Below, one piece after another: positions 1 through 8,030 of a stretch of DNA of 64,000 nt. The position numbers and the translations under genes are program-made. Within the stretch, counting starts at the first letter, position 1, and each line of letters opens with the position of its first letter. The notes under the pieces are model-generated. The model did no database searches. It saw only the letters and a list, made by a program, of their open reading frames with translations, and had not been told where the DNA came from. This DNA comes from an uncultured Pseudomonadales bacterium (lineage in GTDB: Bacteria > Pseudomonadota > Gammaproteobacteria > Pseudomonadales > Azotimanducaceae): assembly GCA_951813295.1 (NCBI GenBank), contig CATOTI010000002.1, positions 1,984,001 through 2,048,000 of the forward strand. Direction: 5' to 3'.

Positions 1-651
1 CCAGGCAATATCGATGAGCGAGAGTTGCTCGCCGAGCAGAAAAGACCCCGCGTCGAGGCGCGCATCGAGATCGCCGAGGGCACGATCGAACCGCTCGACC
101 GCGCGAATGATGCGCGCGTCTGAAATCCCGTCGTTGGCCAGCATGTCCTCGAAGAATTCGATTTCGAGTGGTTTGTGCTCGTCCGCCACGCCGCCGACGG
201 TGCCCGACCCGAGGGTCTGGTAGCGATCGATCGACTCCTGCGAACGCGGCGCGGCCGGGAAAAAGTAACGAAAGCAGATCGCCCTGAAGTCGAGGTGCAG
301 ATCGTCCTCCTGCTCGAGGAGACGGCGAGCGGTGTCTGATTCTTCTGGCAGGAGCGGCGGGTTCGGGAAGCACGATTCGAGGTAGCTCAAGATGTCGTTA
401 CTTTCGATCATCACCCGACCGTCGTGGACCAGGACCGGCACGAGCCCTCGCGGGTTGATGCCCATGAACCATTCGGTGTGTTGCTCTCCGGCCGCGAGGT
501 CGACGGGGTGCGATTGCCACTCGATGCCCTTCTGACCGAGGAAGATGCGAGTCTTCTGCGAGCACGACGAGAACTGGAAATGCAGGAGGTGAATGCCGTC
601 CCAATCGCTGACTTCGGGCGTACGGACATCTTCGTCGTTGAGCCAAACCAT
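1..651 (-). CDS. Glutathione S-transferase family protein (3' end cut by window edge)
   Basis: The reading frame stays open for 217 codons from an ATG at 651 to the left edge, so the C-terminus lies outside the window. A GAGGAGG ribosome site sits just upstream. The first 80 or so residues have the thioredoxin-like GST fold signature: an SSCSQK segment near residue 30 where the glutathione-activating Ser or Cys usually lies, a NPRGLVPVLVHDG cis-Pro segment, and an ESNDIL glutathione-contact segment. A helical second domain follows. By family, it should conjugate glutathione to electrophiles in the cytoplasm; the substrate cannot be read from sequence. It follows another GST by 10 bases and is the last visible gene of a four-gene minus-strand run that starts at 3058. 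Confidence 0.85.
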   Translation of the reverse strand, partial: MVWLNDEDVRTPEVSDWDGIHLLHFQFSSCSQKTRIFLGQKGIEWQSHPVDLAAGEQHTEWFMGINPRGLVPVLVHDGRVMIESNDILSYLESCFPNPPLLPEESDTARRLLEQEDDLHLDFRAICFRYFFPAAPRSQESIDRYQTLGSGTVGGVADEHKPLEIEFFEDMLANDGISDARIIRAVERFDRALGDLDARLDAGSFLLGEQLSLIDIAW

Positions 652-661
652 CGATTCCTCC

Positions 662-1312
662 TCAGGAAAGCTTGATTCCCGCCTTGTTGGCCGCGGCGGT
701 TTCTCGGGCAATCGCGCGCTCGAAACTCGGACGGTCTTGCACTCGTTCGATGAGTGCAGCGAGATTCGGGTAGTCGCCGACGGGAAAGCCGGCCGATGCT
801 GCCGTGGTGAAAAGCCAGAAGAGATAGACGTCGACGATCGACCAATCATCGCCGTACCACCAACGTTCGTTCGCGACGCGATCGCTCACTTGTGCCGCGA
901 CGCCGTGCACATATTCGTGGCCCTTTTCCTGTACGCCGGACGGATCGCCGTCGGTAAAGCGAATCGGCATCCGCACCTGGCGCACCATCGGATGGACCGT
1001 GCCTGAACACCAGACGAGATCCGAGGCCTGCTGGGCTCGCACGATGTCGGAATCGACGTCAGGTAGGAGCTTTGCTTGCGGTACGCGTCGATGCAGGTAA
1101 AGGAGGATGGACGCGTTCTCGGTGATCACATCGCCGTCGACGGCGAGCGCCGGTACTTTGCCGCCTGGATGAATCGCGAGGTATTCGGGTGATTTCTGCT
1201 CCTGCTTGAAGATGTTGACGACCTGCTCGTCGTACTCGAGGCCCACCTCTTCGAGTGCGTTCATCGTGACCCGTGAGCAGGCACGGGGGCTGTGATAGAG
1301 CTTGATGGCCAT
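662..1312 (-). CDS. Glutathione S-transferase family protein
   Basis: This is a 216-residue protein of normal GST length. I chose ATG 1312 because it is preceded by GAGGA and starts directly at the first beta strand (MAIKLYHSPRACSRV); the frame continues upstream to 1435 without any GST similarity. The N-terminal thioredoxin-like half shows SPRACSRV (the catalytic Ser/Cys region, close to residues 9-12), a GGKVPAL cis-Pro loop near residue 55 and an ENASILLYL glutathione contact. The C-terminal half is helical. The likely role is glutathione conjugation or glutathione-dependent detoxification. It lies 97 bases after the homocysteine methyltransferase gene and 10 bases before a second GST, so the pair is probably co-transcribed. 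The two GSTs are clearly divergent and not a recent duplication. Confidence 0.88.
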   Translation of the reverse strand: MAIKLYHSPRACSRVTMNALEEVGLEYDEQVVNIFKQEQKSPEYLAIHPGGKVPALAVDGDVITENASILLYLHRRVPQAKLLPDVDSDIVRAQQASDLVWCSGTVHPMVRQVRMPIRFTDGDPSGVQEKGHEYVHGVAAQVSDRVANERWWYGDDWSIVDVYLFWLFTTAASAGFPVGDYPNLAALIERVQDRPSFERAIARETAAANKAGIKLS

Positions 1313-1409
1313 GAGAGTCCTCGGGCGGCGTGGTGATGTGAAATCGAAGCCAGAAATCGTCGCTCGGGCAAGGTCTTTGGGCCGGGCTTCGCGGACGGAA
1401 GGCGTTCCG

Positions 1410-2378
1410 CTACGCGAGTGCTGAGCGCGGACCAACTTTGTCCGGCAGCGATTCCACCATCGCCCGGATATGCTCGATCGTCGTGCCGCAACAACCGCCG
1501 ATGATCTGCACGCCCCCCGCTACCCAATCGCGACACCGCGCCGCAAACGCTGCCGGTTCAATCGTCGCTAAGTTAGTGGCTTCGGGATAGGCCATGACGG
1601 GTCCGGACCAATGCTGGTAGAGCGTGCGAAGTGCGGGCGACATCGCTGTCGATGTCGAGTGCATGATGCCCATGACTTGCGGCTCGAAGCCTGCCATCGC
1701 GTCGATCACATCGGTTAACGGCATGGCGGCAGCGCGTCGGTGTTCGGCATCGATCCGATCGGCGGGTTCCTCGTTATGGAGGTCCCAGGCCGTGACGGAA
1801 CCGTCCGGTCTCAGACTGCTGCTGATGCCGATCCAAAGCGGCAGCCCCGTTGCCCGGGCCGCCTCGGCCAACATGCTCGCGTGCTCGATATCGGACATCA
1901 TCTCAAGAACGATGAGATCGGCGCCTGCCTCAGCGAGCGCCTCCGCCATCTCGCGGTAGTTCGCAGCTTCAACCTCGGGCGTCGGCTTAAACCGTGGATC
2001 GGGGCTGAACTTACCCGGGATCCAGGCGAGGTTGTTCGACATCGAGCCGGCGACGACGACGGGCGCGTCGACGCCGGCTTCGTCGATCGCCTCCCGTGCG
2101 AGTTCGACGGCACGCTGCGTGAATGTCGCGGCTTTTTTCCCCAGTCCGGCGCCGTCGAGCACGTGGCGGCAGGTCGCGAACGTATTTGATGTCACGATGT
2201 TCGCGCCCGCTCGGATGTATTCGACATGGACACGCCGTACGACGTCCGGGTGAGAGTGGTTGGCAACCCCGCACCACGCGGGGGAATCCATTGGCGCGCC
2301 GAGGCGGGTGATTTCACTGCCGATCGCGCCGTCGAGGACGAGCACGCGGTCCGTACCGAGAAGGTCGTCGAGGATCAC
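1410..2378 (-). CDS. Homocysteine S-methyltransferase family protein
   Basis: This 322-residue protein matches the Zn-dependent homocysteine/betaine S-methyltransferase fold. It has an LDGAIGSEI start, a TSNTFATC segment near residue 65, and the C-terminal GGCCGTT motif with C296 and C297, two of the three zinc ligands. The usual third ligand, the Cys of a GxNC motif, appears to be replaced: the aligned stretch reads GIMHST with H240. The enzyme normally moves a methyl group from a donor such as S-methylmethionine or betaine to homocysteine; the donor here is unknown. The start is a GTG at 2378 that overlaps the stop of the upstream SGNH hydrolase (GTGA), so translation is probably coupled. 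The altered ligand means the methyl acceptor assignment is only family-level. Confidence 0.82.
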   Translation of the reverse strand: MILDDLLGTDRVLVLDGAIGSEITRLGAPMDSPAWCGVANHSHPDVVRRVHVEYIRAGANIVTSNTFATCRHVLDGAGLGKKAATFTQRAVELAREAIDEAGVDAPVVVAGSMSNNLAWIPGKFSPDPRFKPTPEVEAANYREMAEALAEAGADLIVLEMMSDIEHASMLAEAARATGLPLWIGISSSLRPDGSVTAWDLHNEEPADRIDAEHRRAAAMPLTDVIDAMAGFEPQVMGIMHSTSTAMSPALRTLYQHWSGPVMAYPEATNLATIEPAAFAARCRDWVAGGVQIIGGCCGTTIEHIRAMVESLPDKVGPRSALA

Positions 2379-3058
2379 CGCTGCGACAACCGTGCTTCGA
2401 CGACCGGTCGCACGACCCGGGCCCAGATGGCGTAGCCCGCCTTGTTCATGTGCAGACCGTCGGCGACGAAGAGGCTGGGATCGGCCTTCCCGTCGTCCAT
2501 CAGCATCGGCGAGGCGACGTCGATGAAACAGAGGTCGTCACGCGTCTCGGCCCAGGCCTCGAGGTCGTCGTTGATCGCATCCGCCGTTGCCCAGAGATGC
2601 TCGCGAGAGAGCGAAGGTTTGATGGCGATGAAGCAGATGTCGGTATTGGGGAGTGCGCTGTCGACGTACTGAACGAAGTCTTCGAAATCGCCGAGGATCG
2701 TTTCGCGATCGCGGCCAAAAGCAAGGTCGTTGTCGCCTTCGTAAACCAGCACGAGCTTCGGCTCGTAAGGTTTGACGACGCGTTGGCGGTGATAGTTGAG
2801 ATCTTGCATGGTCGAGCCGCCGAAGCCTCGATTGATCACGGGCAAAGGGGACATGTCGTCGGTGAGGCTCGCCCAGAAAACGATGCTCGAACTGCCGACG
2901 AAGAGCGCGGCGTCTTTGGGCGGCATCGAGTTGGCGTCGGCAGCTTCGAAGCGTTCGATCGAAGCCGTCCAGCGATTGGGTTCCTCGGCGGCGAGGTTCG
3001 TCGCCGCCAGGATTACGAGCGCCATGATGCCCGTGGTGGTTTTTCGAATCGTCTGCAT
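2375..3058 (-). CDS. Exported SGNH/GDSL hydrolase
   Basis: This is a 227-residue protein with an N-terminal signal peptide (a short basic start, then GIMALVILAATNLAAE). The start ATG 3058 follows a GGGAGGAGGGG ribosome site; an upstream in-frame start at 3100 would put 14 residues before the signal. SGNH blocks are visible: FVGSSSI (nucleophile Ser), GGSTMQD (Gly), GDNDL (Asn) and DGLHMN (Asp and His). Such enzymes deacylate esters, for example acetylated sugars, lipids or small esters. This one most likely acts in the periplasm. It is the first gene of the minus-strand run with the methyltransferase and the two GSTs. It is divergent from the cytochrome gene, and the 132 bases between them should hold both promoters. 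Confidence 0.85.
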   Translation of the reverse strand: MQTIRKTTTGIMALVILAATNLAAEEPNRWTASIERFEAADANSMPPKDAALFVGSSSIVFWASLTDDMSPLPVINRGFGGSTMQDLNYHRQRVVKPYEPKLVLVYEGDNDLAFGRDRETILGDFEDFVQYVDSALPNTDICFIAIKPSLSREHLWATADAINDDLEAWAETRDDLCFIDVASPMLMDDGKADPSLFVADGLHMNKAGYAIWARVVRPVVEARLSQR

Positions 3059-3190
3059 GGTGTCCCCTCCTCCCGCGCGAGTCTTGATTCTACTGCGCAC
3101 GACGGCGGGATAAGGGGAAGCCCGTAGTCGGCGGCGGGAAATACGAATGTCACGCCGTAGCCGGGCTACCTAACGTTCGCCGGAAACCTG

Positions 3191-3637
3191 ATGTTTGGAC
3201 GAACGATGCGCACGAAGCCCCTCTCCTTCCTTGTTGGCCTGTCCGTGGTGCTTCTCGGCGGCTGCGTCAGCATCGACGAGTTTGCCCTGCCGGCGGGCGA
3301 TGCCGAACGTGGCCAAGCGACGTTCGTCGAGCTCGGTTGTGTGCAGTGCCACAGCGCAGGCGGCGTACGCCACGAACGCGATGGTCGTGGATTCCATCTC
3401 ACTCTCGGATCGGTTACCGGAGAGAAGAGCTACCGGGAACTCGTCACCTCGATCATCAATCCGTCGCACCGCATCGCGCGTGCCGATGGTGCGGTCCGGG
3501 GTCGGTCGCGCATGCCGAACTTCAACCAGACGATGACCGTGCAACAGCTCACCGATCTCGTCCATTTCCTCGCGCCGCAATACGAACTGCTGGTCGTACC
3601 GACCTACGAGTACCCCGAATACGAATATCCGTTCTGA
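3191..3637 (+). CDS. Cytochrome c lipoprotein, mono-haem
   Basis: This is a 148-residue protein with a lipoprotein signal: MRTKPLSFLVGLSVVLLGGC, lipid-anchored Cys at residue 25. After a short linker there is one class I cytochrome c domain, with haem motif CVQCH at residues 50-54 and a probable axial Met in RSRMPNF near residue 108. The C-terminus is Tyr- and Glu-rich (EYPEYEYPF). It should be a membrane-tethered periplasmic electron carrier; no partner dehydrogenase or oxidase is adjacent. ATG 3206 is an alternative start that gives a more typical signal length. It is a single-gene unit that ends 59 bases before a convergent GST, with a perfect hairpin between them. Confidence 0.85.
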   Translation: MFGRTMRTKPLSFLVGLSVVLLGGCVSIDEFALPAGDAERGQATFVELGCVQCHSAGGVRHERDGRGFHLTLGSVTGEKSYRELVTSIINPSHRIARADGAVRGRSRMPNFNQTMTVQQLTDLVHFLAPQYELLVVPTYEYPEYEYPF

Positions 3638-3656
3638 TCCGATGCTTCGTGGTGAC

Positions 3657-3680
3657 AGGCACGGCGATGCCGCCGTGCCT
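3657..3680. other. Perfect inverted repeat between convergent genes
   Basis: Ten-base arms AGGCACGGCG and CGCCGTGCCT are separated by a four-base loop (ATGC). The hairpin sits in the 59-base gap between the cytochrome c gene and the convergent GST. There is no T run on either side, so it is not a classical intrinsic terminator. It could slow exonucleases at both 3' ends, aid factor-dependent termination, or be a copy of a dispersed REP-like element. No second copy was noticed in this window. Confidence 0.55.
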
Positions 3681-3696
3681 AACGCGTTGGACGAAC

Positions 3697-4311
3697 TCAG
3701 GACCCCGCAATGAGCGCGTCGTCCATTTCGCCCCCGCGCACGAACGCCGCCCGTTGGCTCAAGCGGTCCCAATAAGAAGAGAACTCGTCGCGCGGTTCGA
3801 CCATGCCGAACTGAATACCGAAGCCGATCTGTGAGCCGACGTAGACATCGGCCGCCGTGAAACGGTCCCCGCAGATGTAGTCGTGCCGACTCACGGCGTG
3901 GGCCAGCGTCTCGACCGCGCTCGGGTAGTCGCCATAGCCGATACTCATCCGCTGGTCTTCACTCACCTCGATGCCGAGGCGTTGGTTGGTAAACGCGCTC
4001 TCCACGGGTCCCGCCGCGAAGAAGAGCCACCGGTAATAGTCGGCGCGCTCTTCTGCGTTCGGCCCGAGGTTGGCGCTCGGGAACGCTTCAGCGAGATATG
4101 CACAGATCGCGGCGCATTCGGTGACGATGGCACCGCCGTGCTTGATCGTGGGCACTTTCCCCATCGGATTGATGGCGAGGTACTCGGCTGCCTTCATCGT
4201 CGTTTTGTAGTCGAGCACTTCGGTGGTGTAAGGCTCGCCGAGTTCCTCGAGCATCCAACGCACGATCCGACCTCGTGATTGTGGATTGGTGTAGAAGACG
4301 AGATCGGTCAT
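3697..4311 (-). CDS. Glutathione S-transferase family protein
   Basis: This is a 204-residue protein with the thioredoxin-like GST domain in residues 1-80: TNPQSRGRIVRW with the probable catalytic Ser near residue 12, an NPMGKVPTI cis-Pro loop and a TECAAICAYL glutathione contact. It is followed by a helical C-terminal domain containing the usual DVYVGSQI helix-capping Asp. ATG 4311 is preceded by AGGGAAAA. It is transcribed alone, divergent from the FadJ-type gene that starts at 4479. Predicted role is cytoplasmic glutathione-dependent conjugation; substrate unknown. It resembles the beta/theta-like bacterial GST group, but I cannot assign the class with certainty. Confidence 0.87.
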   Translation of the reverse strand: MTDLVFYTNPQSRGRIVRWMLEELGEPYTTEVLDYKTTMKAAEYLAINPMGKVPTIKHGGAIVTECAAICAYLAEAFPSANLGPNAEERADYYRWLFFAAGPVESAFTNQRLGIEVSEDQRMSIGYGDYPSAVETLAHAVSRHDYICGDRFTAADVYVGSQIGFGIQFGMVEPRDEFSSYWDRLSQRAAFVRGGEMDDALIAGS

Positions 4312-4478
4312 GGCGTTTTCCCTTTATTCGTCGCTCGATCCTATGCCTGCGCCGACGACACCGCCAAGCACTCCGCCGAGTCGATCGATCAACGCCGGAT
4401 AGGCTGGCAATCGGGGTCGTCGCGATGCACGCTCGCGCGAATCAGGCGTTCATCTTGAGAGATCTGGGAGGGAATCCG

Positions 4479-6605
4479 ATGGCCGAGTTGATAGGCACAG
4501 TGCACTTCGAGAAACGTGACGACGTCGCGTTACTCACGATCGACAACCCGCCGGTCAATCCGCTATCGACCGGGGTGACCTACTGGATGGCGATGCATCT
4601 CGAAGCAGCCATCGCGGATGATGACATCAAGGCAATCGTGATCACGGGCGCGGGTCGCGCCTTTATTGCGGGTGCCGATATCCGCAACTTCGGCAAAACG
4701 TTACCGGCGGATCTACCGAAGCCGTCGAAGAGCGCCGGCGAGTGGATGGAGTCGAGCCCGAAACCGATCGTCGCGGCGATCAATGGCACGGCGTTCGGCG
4801 GTGGCCTCGAAAATGCGCTCATGTGTCACTACCGCGTGATCAAACCGGGCGCCGAGGTCGGCCTGCCCGAGGTCAAGCTGGGCATCCTGCCGGGCGGCGG
4901 CGGAACCCAGCGTTTGCCGCGGTTGATCGGCGCGGAGAACGCGCTCATTCCCATGCTCACGGGCGACCCGTTCCCGACCGAAGAAGCGCTCCGACTCGGT
5001 ATCGTCGATGAGTTGATCGAAGACGACGACTTCGTCGACGGTGCGATCCGATATGCCCGCAGGCTCGTGAGCCAGAACGAGGGGCCGCGGCGGATTCGCG
5101 ACATGACCCATTGGACGTCGAAGGATCGCGAGCGACCCGAGATCTTCACGTCGGGCGAGGACTTCGTTGCGGCTCGCATGCGCGGCCAGTTCAACGGCGA
5201 GCAGATCGTCGAGTGTGCTCGCGCGGCCGTGATGTCGGAATCCTTCGATGCGGGCATCGCGGAAGAACGGCGTCGTTCGGGACTCGTTCAGGCGCACTCT
5301 CAGCGCGCGGCGATGGTGCACGCGTTCTTTGCCGAACGGCGGGCACGCAAGATTCCGGATATCGATCGGGACACACCGACCGTAGCCATTCAATCCGCGG
5401 CGACGGTCGGTGGTGGCTTGATGGGCGGCGGGATCGCCATGTGCTTTGCGAACGTCGGCATTCCCGTGAAGATCCTCGAAGTCGATCAAGCGGGTCTCGA
5501 TCGGGGACTCGAGACCATCGAGAAAAACTACGCGAGCCAGGTTCGCCGGGGCCGGTTGGCGCAGGCCGACATGGACGCGCGCATGGCGTTGATCTCGGGC
5601 ACGTTGGATTACCAGGCCATCGGCTCGGCGGATGTCGTGGTCGAAGCCGTGTTCGAGAATCTGGATCTCAAGAAACAGATCTTCTCGAAGCTCGACGGCG
5701 TCATGAAGGATGGCGCGATCCTCGCGACCAATACCTCCGGTCTCGATGTTGATCAGATGGCGGCTGAGACGAAGCGGCCCGAGAAGGTAGTGGGTACTCA
5801 CTTCTTCTCGCCCGCCAATGTGATGCGCCTCCTCGAGGTCGTTCGGGGCGAAAAGACCGATGATCAGACCGTGGCGACCGCCATGGCGCTCGGCAAGACG
5901 ATCGACAAGGTTTGTGCGCTGTCGACGAACGCGCCCGGATTCATCGGCAACCGCATGATCGGCGGCTACACGCAGGAAGCTCAAGCGCTGATCCTCTCGG
6001 GAGCAACGCCCTGGCAGGTCGATCAGGTCGTCTACGACTTCGGCTTCAACATGGGGCCGTTTCGAATGAGCGACCTGGTCGGGCTCGACCTCTACTGGCG
6101 GGCACACAAGCTCGCCGGCGGAACGCTCGAAACGGCGTCGCGTACGTCGAAAGTATCCTTCAAGCTCTGTGAAATGGATCGCTTCGGGCAGAAGTCCGGA
6201 CGCGGCTACTACATCTACGACGAGCGCCGGCGCGCGACGCCGGATCCCGAAGTCGAAACGATCATCCGCGAGACGGCGGCGGAACTCGGTGTGAACCAGC
6301 GCCCCGTCGACGACGAAGAAGTGCTCAAGCGGTGCCTGTACCCACTCGTCAACATCGGCGCACAGTTGCTCGACGACGGCGTGGCTTTACGCGCATCCGA
6401 CATCGACATCGTCTACTGCTACGGGTACGGCTTTCCGAAGCACCTCGGTGGTCCGATGTATTGGGCCAACGACCTGGGTCTCGATGTCGTCGTGCGCGAC
6501 ATGCAGCGCTTCGCCGAAGAATATGGAGACCACTGGCGGCCGGCGCCTCTACTTACCCGCCTGGCCGAGGCCGGCGACGGTTTCGAGGTCCTGACGTCGA
6601 GCTAG
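4479..6605 (+). CDS. Bifunctional enoyl-CoA hydratase / 3-hydroxyacyl-CoA dehydrogenase
   Basis: This 708-residue FadJ/FadB-alpha-type fusion carries out two steps of fatty-acid beta-oxidation: hydration of enoyl-CoA and NAD-dependent oxidation of 3-hydroxyacyl-CoA. Residues 1-190 form the crotonase domain, with oxyanion segment AFIAGADIRNF and the two active Glu regions FGGGLENAL and GLPEVKLGILPGGGG. From about residue 300 the dehydrogenase domain begins, with NAD motif GGGLMGGGIA, the catalytic THFFSPANVM His region and NAPGFIGNR. A C-terminal dehydrogenase repeat follows. The start ATG 4479 follows GGGAGGG; longer in-frame starts give Arg-rich non-family sequence. The thiolase partner is not in the window. 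The stop overlaps that of the convergent SDR gene by four bases. Confidence 0.93.
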   Translation: MAELIGTVHFEKRDDVALLTIDNPPVNPLSTGVTYWMAMHLEAAIADDDIKAIVITGAGRAFIAGADIRNFGKTLPADLPKPSKSAGEWMESSPKPIVAAINGTAFGGGLENALMCHYRVIKPGAEVGLPEVKLGILPGGGGTQRLPRLIGAENALIPMLTGDPFPTEEALRLGIVDELIEDDDFVDGAIRYARRLVSQNEGPRRIRDMTHWTSKDRERPEIFTSGEDFVAARMRGQFNGEQIVECARAAVMSESFDAGIAEERRRSGLVQAHSQRAAMVHAFFAERRARKIPDIDRDTPTVAIQSAATVGGGLMGGGIAMCFANVGIPVKILEVDQAGLDRGLETIEKNYASQVRRGRLAQADMDARMALISGTLDYQAIGSADVVVEAVFENLDLKKQIFSKLDGVMKDGAILATNTSGLDVDQMAAETKRPEKVVGTHFFSPANVMRLLEVVRGEKTDDQTVATAMALGKTIDKVCALSTNAPGFIGNRMIGGYTQEAQALILSGATPWQVDQVVYDFGFNMGPFRMSDLVGLDLYWRAHKLAGGTLETASRTSKVSFKLCEMDRFGQKSGRGYYIYDERRRATPDPEVETIIRETAAELGVNQRPVDDEEVLKRCLYPLVNIGAQLLDDGVALRASDIDIVYCYGYGFPKHLGGPMYWANDLGLDVVVRDMQRFAEEYGDHWRPAPLLTRLAEAGDGFEVLTSS

Positions 6606-7426
6606 CTTTCGGACGCCTGCTGCATCGCGATGACGCGTTCATTGCGTGCAGCTTCGACGTCCATCGACTTCGCCTTGTCGAGCGCTTCGAGTTCCGCCGG
6701 AACGTACCAGTGCACTTTGTCCGATCGATACGCCTCCCAAACGGCGTTGGCGATCTCGTTCGGTGAGATCAAGCGCAAAGGCCCGTCGTCGTCCTCGGCC
6801 GCGGGACCGATGTTGCGCGATCCATCGCTGATGTCCTTGCCGTCAAGGTAGTGTTCGGCGTTCAGGATCGGCGTATCGATCAGTCCGGGCAGGACGTCGG
6901 CGGCGCGGCTGTCGTGACGCGCCAGTTCGACCGAAAGCGCCTCGGTGAGTCCCTTGACGGCGAACTTGGTCGCCGCGTAGACGGCGAGCGACGGCGCGCC
7001 GTAGATCGCGGCCGCGGAGGCCGTCGAAAAGCAGAGGCTGTTGGGGGTCGCTTTCAGGAGATCCATCGCAGCGTAAATTCCGTTGACGACACCCTCGAAG
7101 TTGACGCGAATCGTATCCAGGTGACGTTCGAAGGGGACGTCGTCGAAGAAACCGAGTACGCCGATGCCGGCGTTGTTGTAGAGCAGGTCGAGTTGGCCGC
7201 CGGACCAGTCGGAAAACGCATCGATCGTGCCGCGGAACTGAACGAGATCGGTGACATTGAGGTGGTAGGTCGTGCACTGGTTTCCGCCCAGCTCCGCCTG
7301 GAGGGAGGCGAGTCCGTCGTCGTTCAGGTCGGCGGCGGCCACCAGCCAACCCTCTTGAGCGAACCTTTTAGCCGTCGCGCGCCCGATTCCGCTCGCGGCT
7401 CCCGTGATGAAGATGTACTGCGGCAC
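6602..7426 (-). CDS. Short-chain dehydrogenase/reductase (classical SDR)
   Basis: This is a 274-residue classical SDR. It has cofactor motif TGAASGIG at residues 8-15, NNAG at 84-87, catalytic Ser near 137 in STASA, and Y150-x3-K154 (YAATK). Asp33 after the second strand (AAADLN) favours NAD(H) over NADP(H). The substrate is not predictable. The GTG start at 7426 has AAGGA upstream. The C-terminus has an extra helical tail rich in Glu and Ala. It is convergent with the FadJ-type gene, sharing the four bases CTAG so that each strand's TAG lies within the other's stop. Confidence 0.9.
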   Translation of the reverse strand: MPQYIFITGAASGIGRATAKRFAQEGWLVAAADLNDDGLASLQAELGGNQCTTYHLNVTDLVQFRGTIDAFSDWSGGQLDLLYNNAGIGVLGFFDDVPFERHLDTIRVNFEGVVNGIYAAMDLLKATPNSLCFSTASAAAIYGAPSLAVYAATKFAVKGLTEALSVELARHDSRAADVLPGLIDTPILNAEHYLDGKDISDGSRNIGPAAEDDDGPLRLISPNEIANAVWEAYRSDKVHWYVPAELEALDKAKSMDVEAARNERVIAMQQASES

Positions 7427-7494
7427 GCTAGACGTCCTTGCTCGTGGAAAGAGCCGACATCATCGAGCAAAGCGCGGCCGGTCGGAAAGGCGCA

Positions 7495-7794
7495 TCACAT
7501 GATCGGTCGGCAGAGGATGTGCAGGGGAGTCCCACCGACGACCGGGAACAACGCACACATTGGGATTGGTCTGGTCGGGAAACTCAACCTACAGCCGTAC
7601 GGCGTTGGATCTTCGATCGGGCCCAACCAGCATCGGAAGGGCGGCCTCGGTGGTGTGACGAGAAGGGGCGAGAGGTTCGTTACATTGGCGAGTACGTCGC
7701 CTTCGGCCCAGACGGGTGAGGTGTCCGCGCGTGCCGTGTCGCCTAAGCCGACGATCAGCGAGGCGAGGACTAAGAGAAGAGGTCGCATGGTCAT
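7495..7794 (-). CDS. Small exported protein with four cysteines, unknown function
   Basis: This is a 99-residue protein that I do not recognise. A clear Sec signal peptide (MTMRPLLLVLASLIVGLGDTARA) is followed by a mature part of about 76 residues. The mature part is Pro-rich and holds four Cys, which could form two disulfides in the periplasm. ATG 7794 has AAGGA just upstream; the frame runs on to 7929 but only with Arg-rich sequence. Codon use matches the neighbours. It is separated from the amidase gene by 236 bases of divergent promoter region in which I see no other gene. The function could be a small periplasmic or secreted factor. Confidence 0.6.
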   Translation of the reverse strand: MTMRPLLLVLASLIVGLGDTARADTSPVWAEGDVLANVTNLSPLLVTPPRPPFRCWLGPIEDPTPYGCRLSFPTRPIPMCALFPVVGGTPLHILCRPIM

Positions 7795-8030
7795 TCCTTG
7801 TTCGAGAGGCCGAGACCATCTTCGCCACGCCGCCCGGGCAATTCGTCGGCTGAAAGCTCGTGCGCGTGTGCCCCGGTCGCTCGCGGTGAGGAAGGAAATC
7901 TCCGTGATCGGGTGGGTGACCCGTCGCACGCGCCATCGGCGCGCGACCTATCGTTCATCCGTCGCTTAAGAGACAGTACGATGCCGATCGAAGCGACGAT
8001 GATCGTCGGCTCACGACCCGGAGGAGTTCC

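Noticed and set aside
4713-6107. Long open frame (464 codons) on the minus strand inside the FadJ-type gene
   Set aside because: It is an Arg/His-rich mirror of a strongly recognised plus-strand gene with all motifs intact; such antisense frames are common in G+C-rich DNA.
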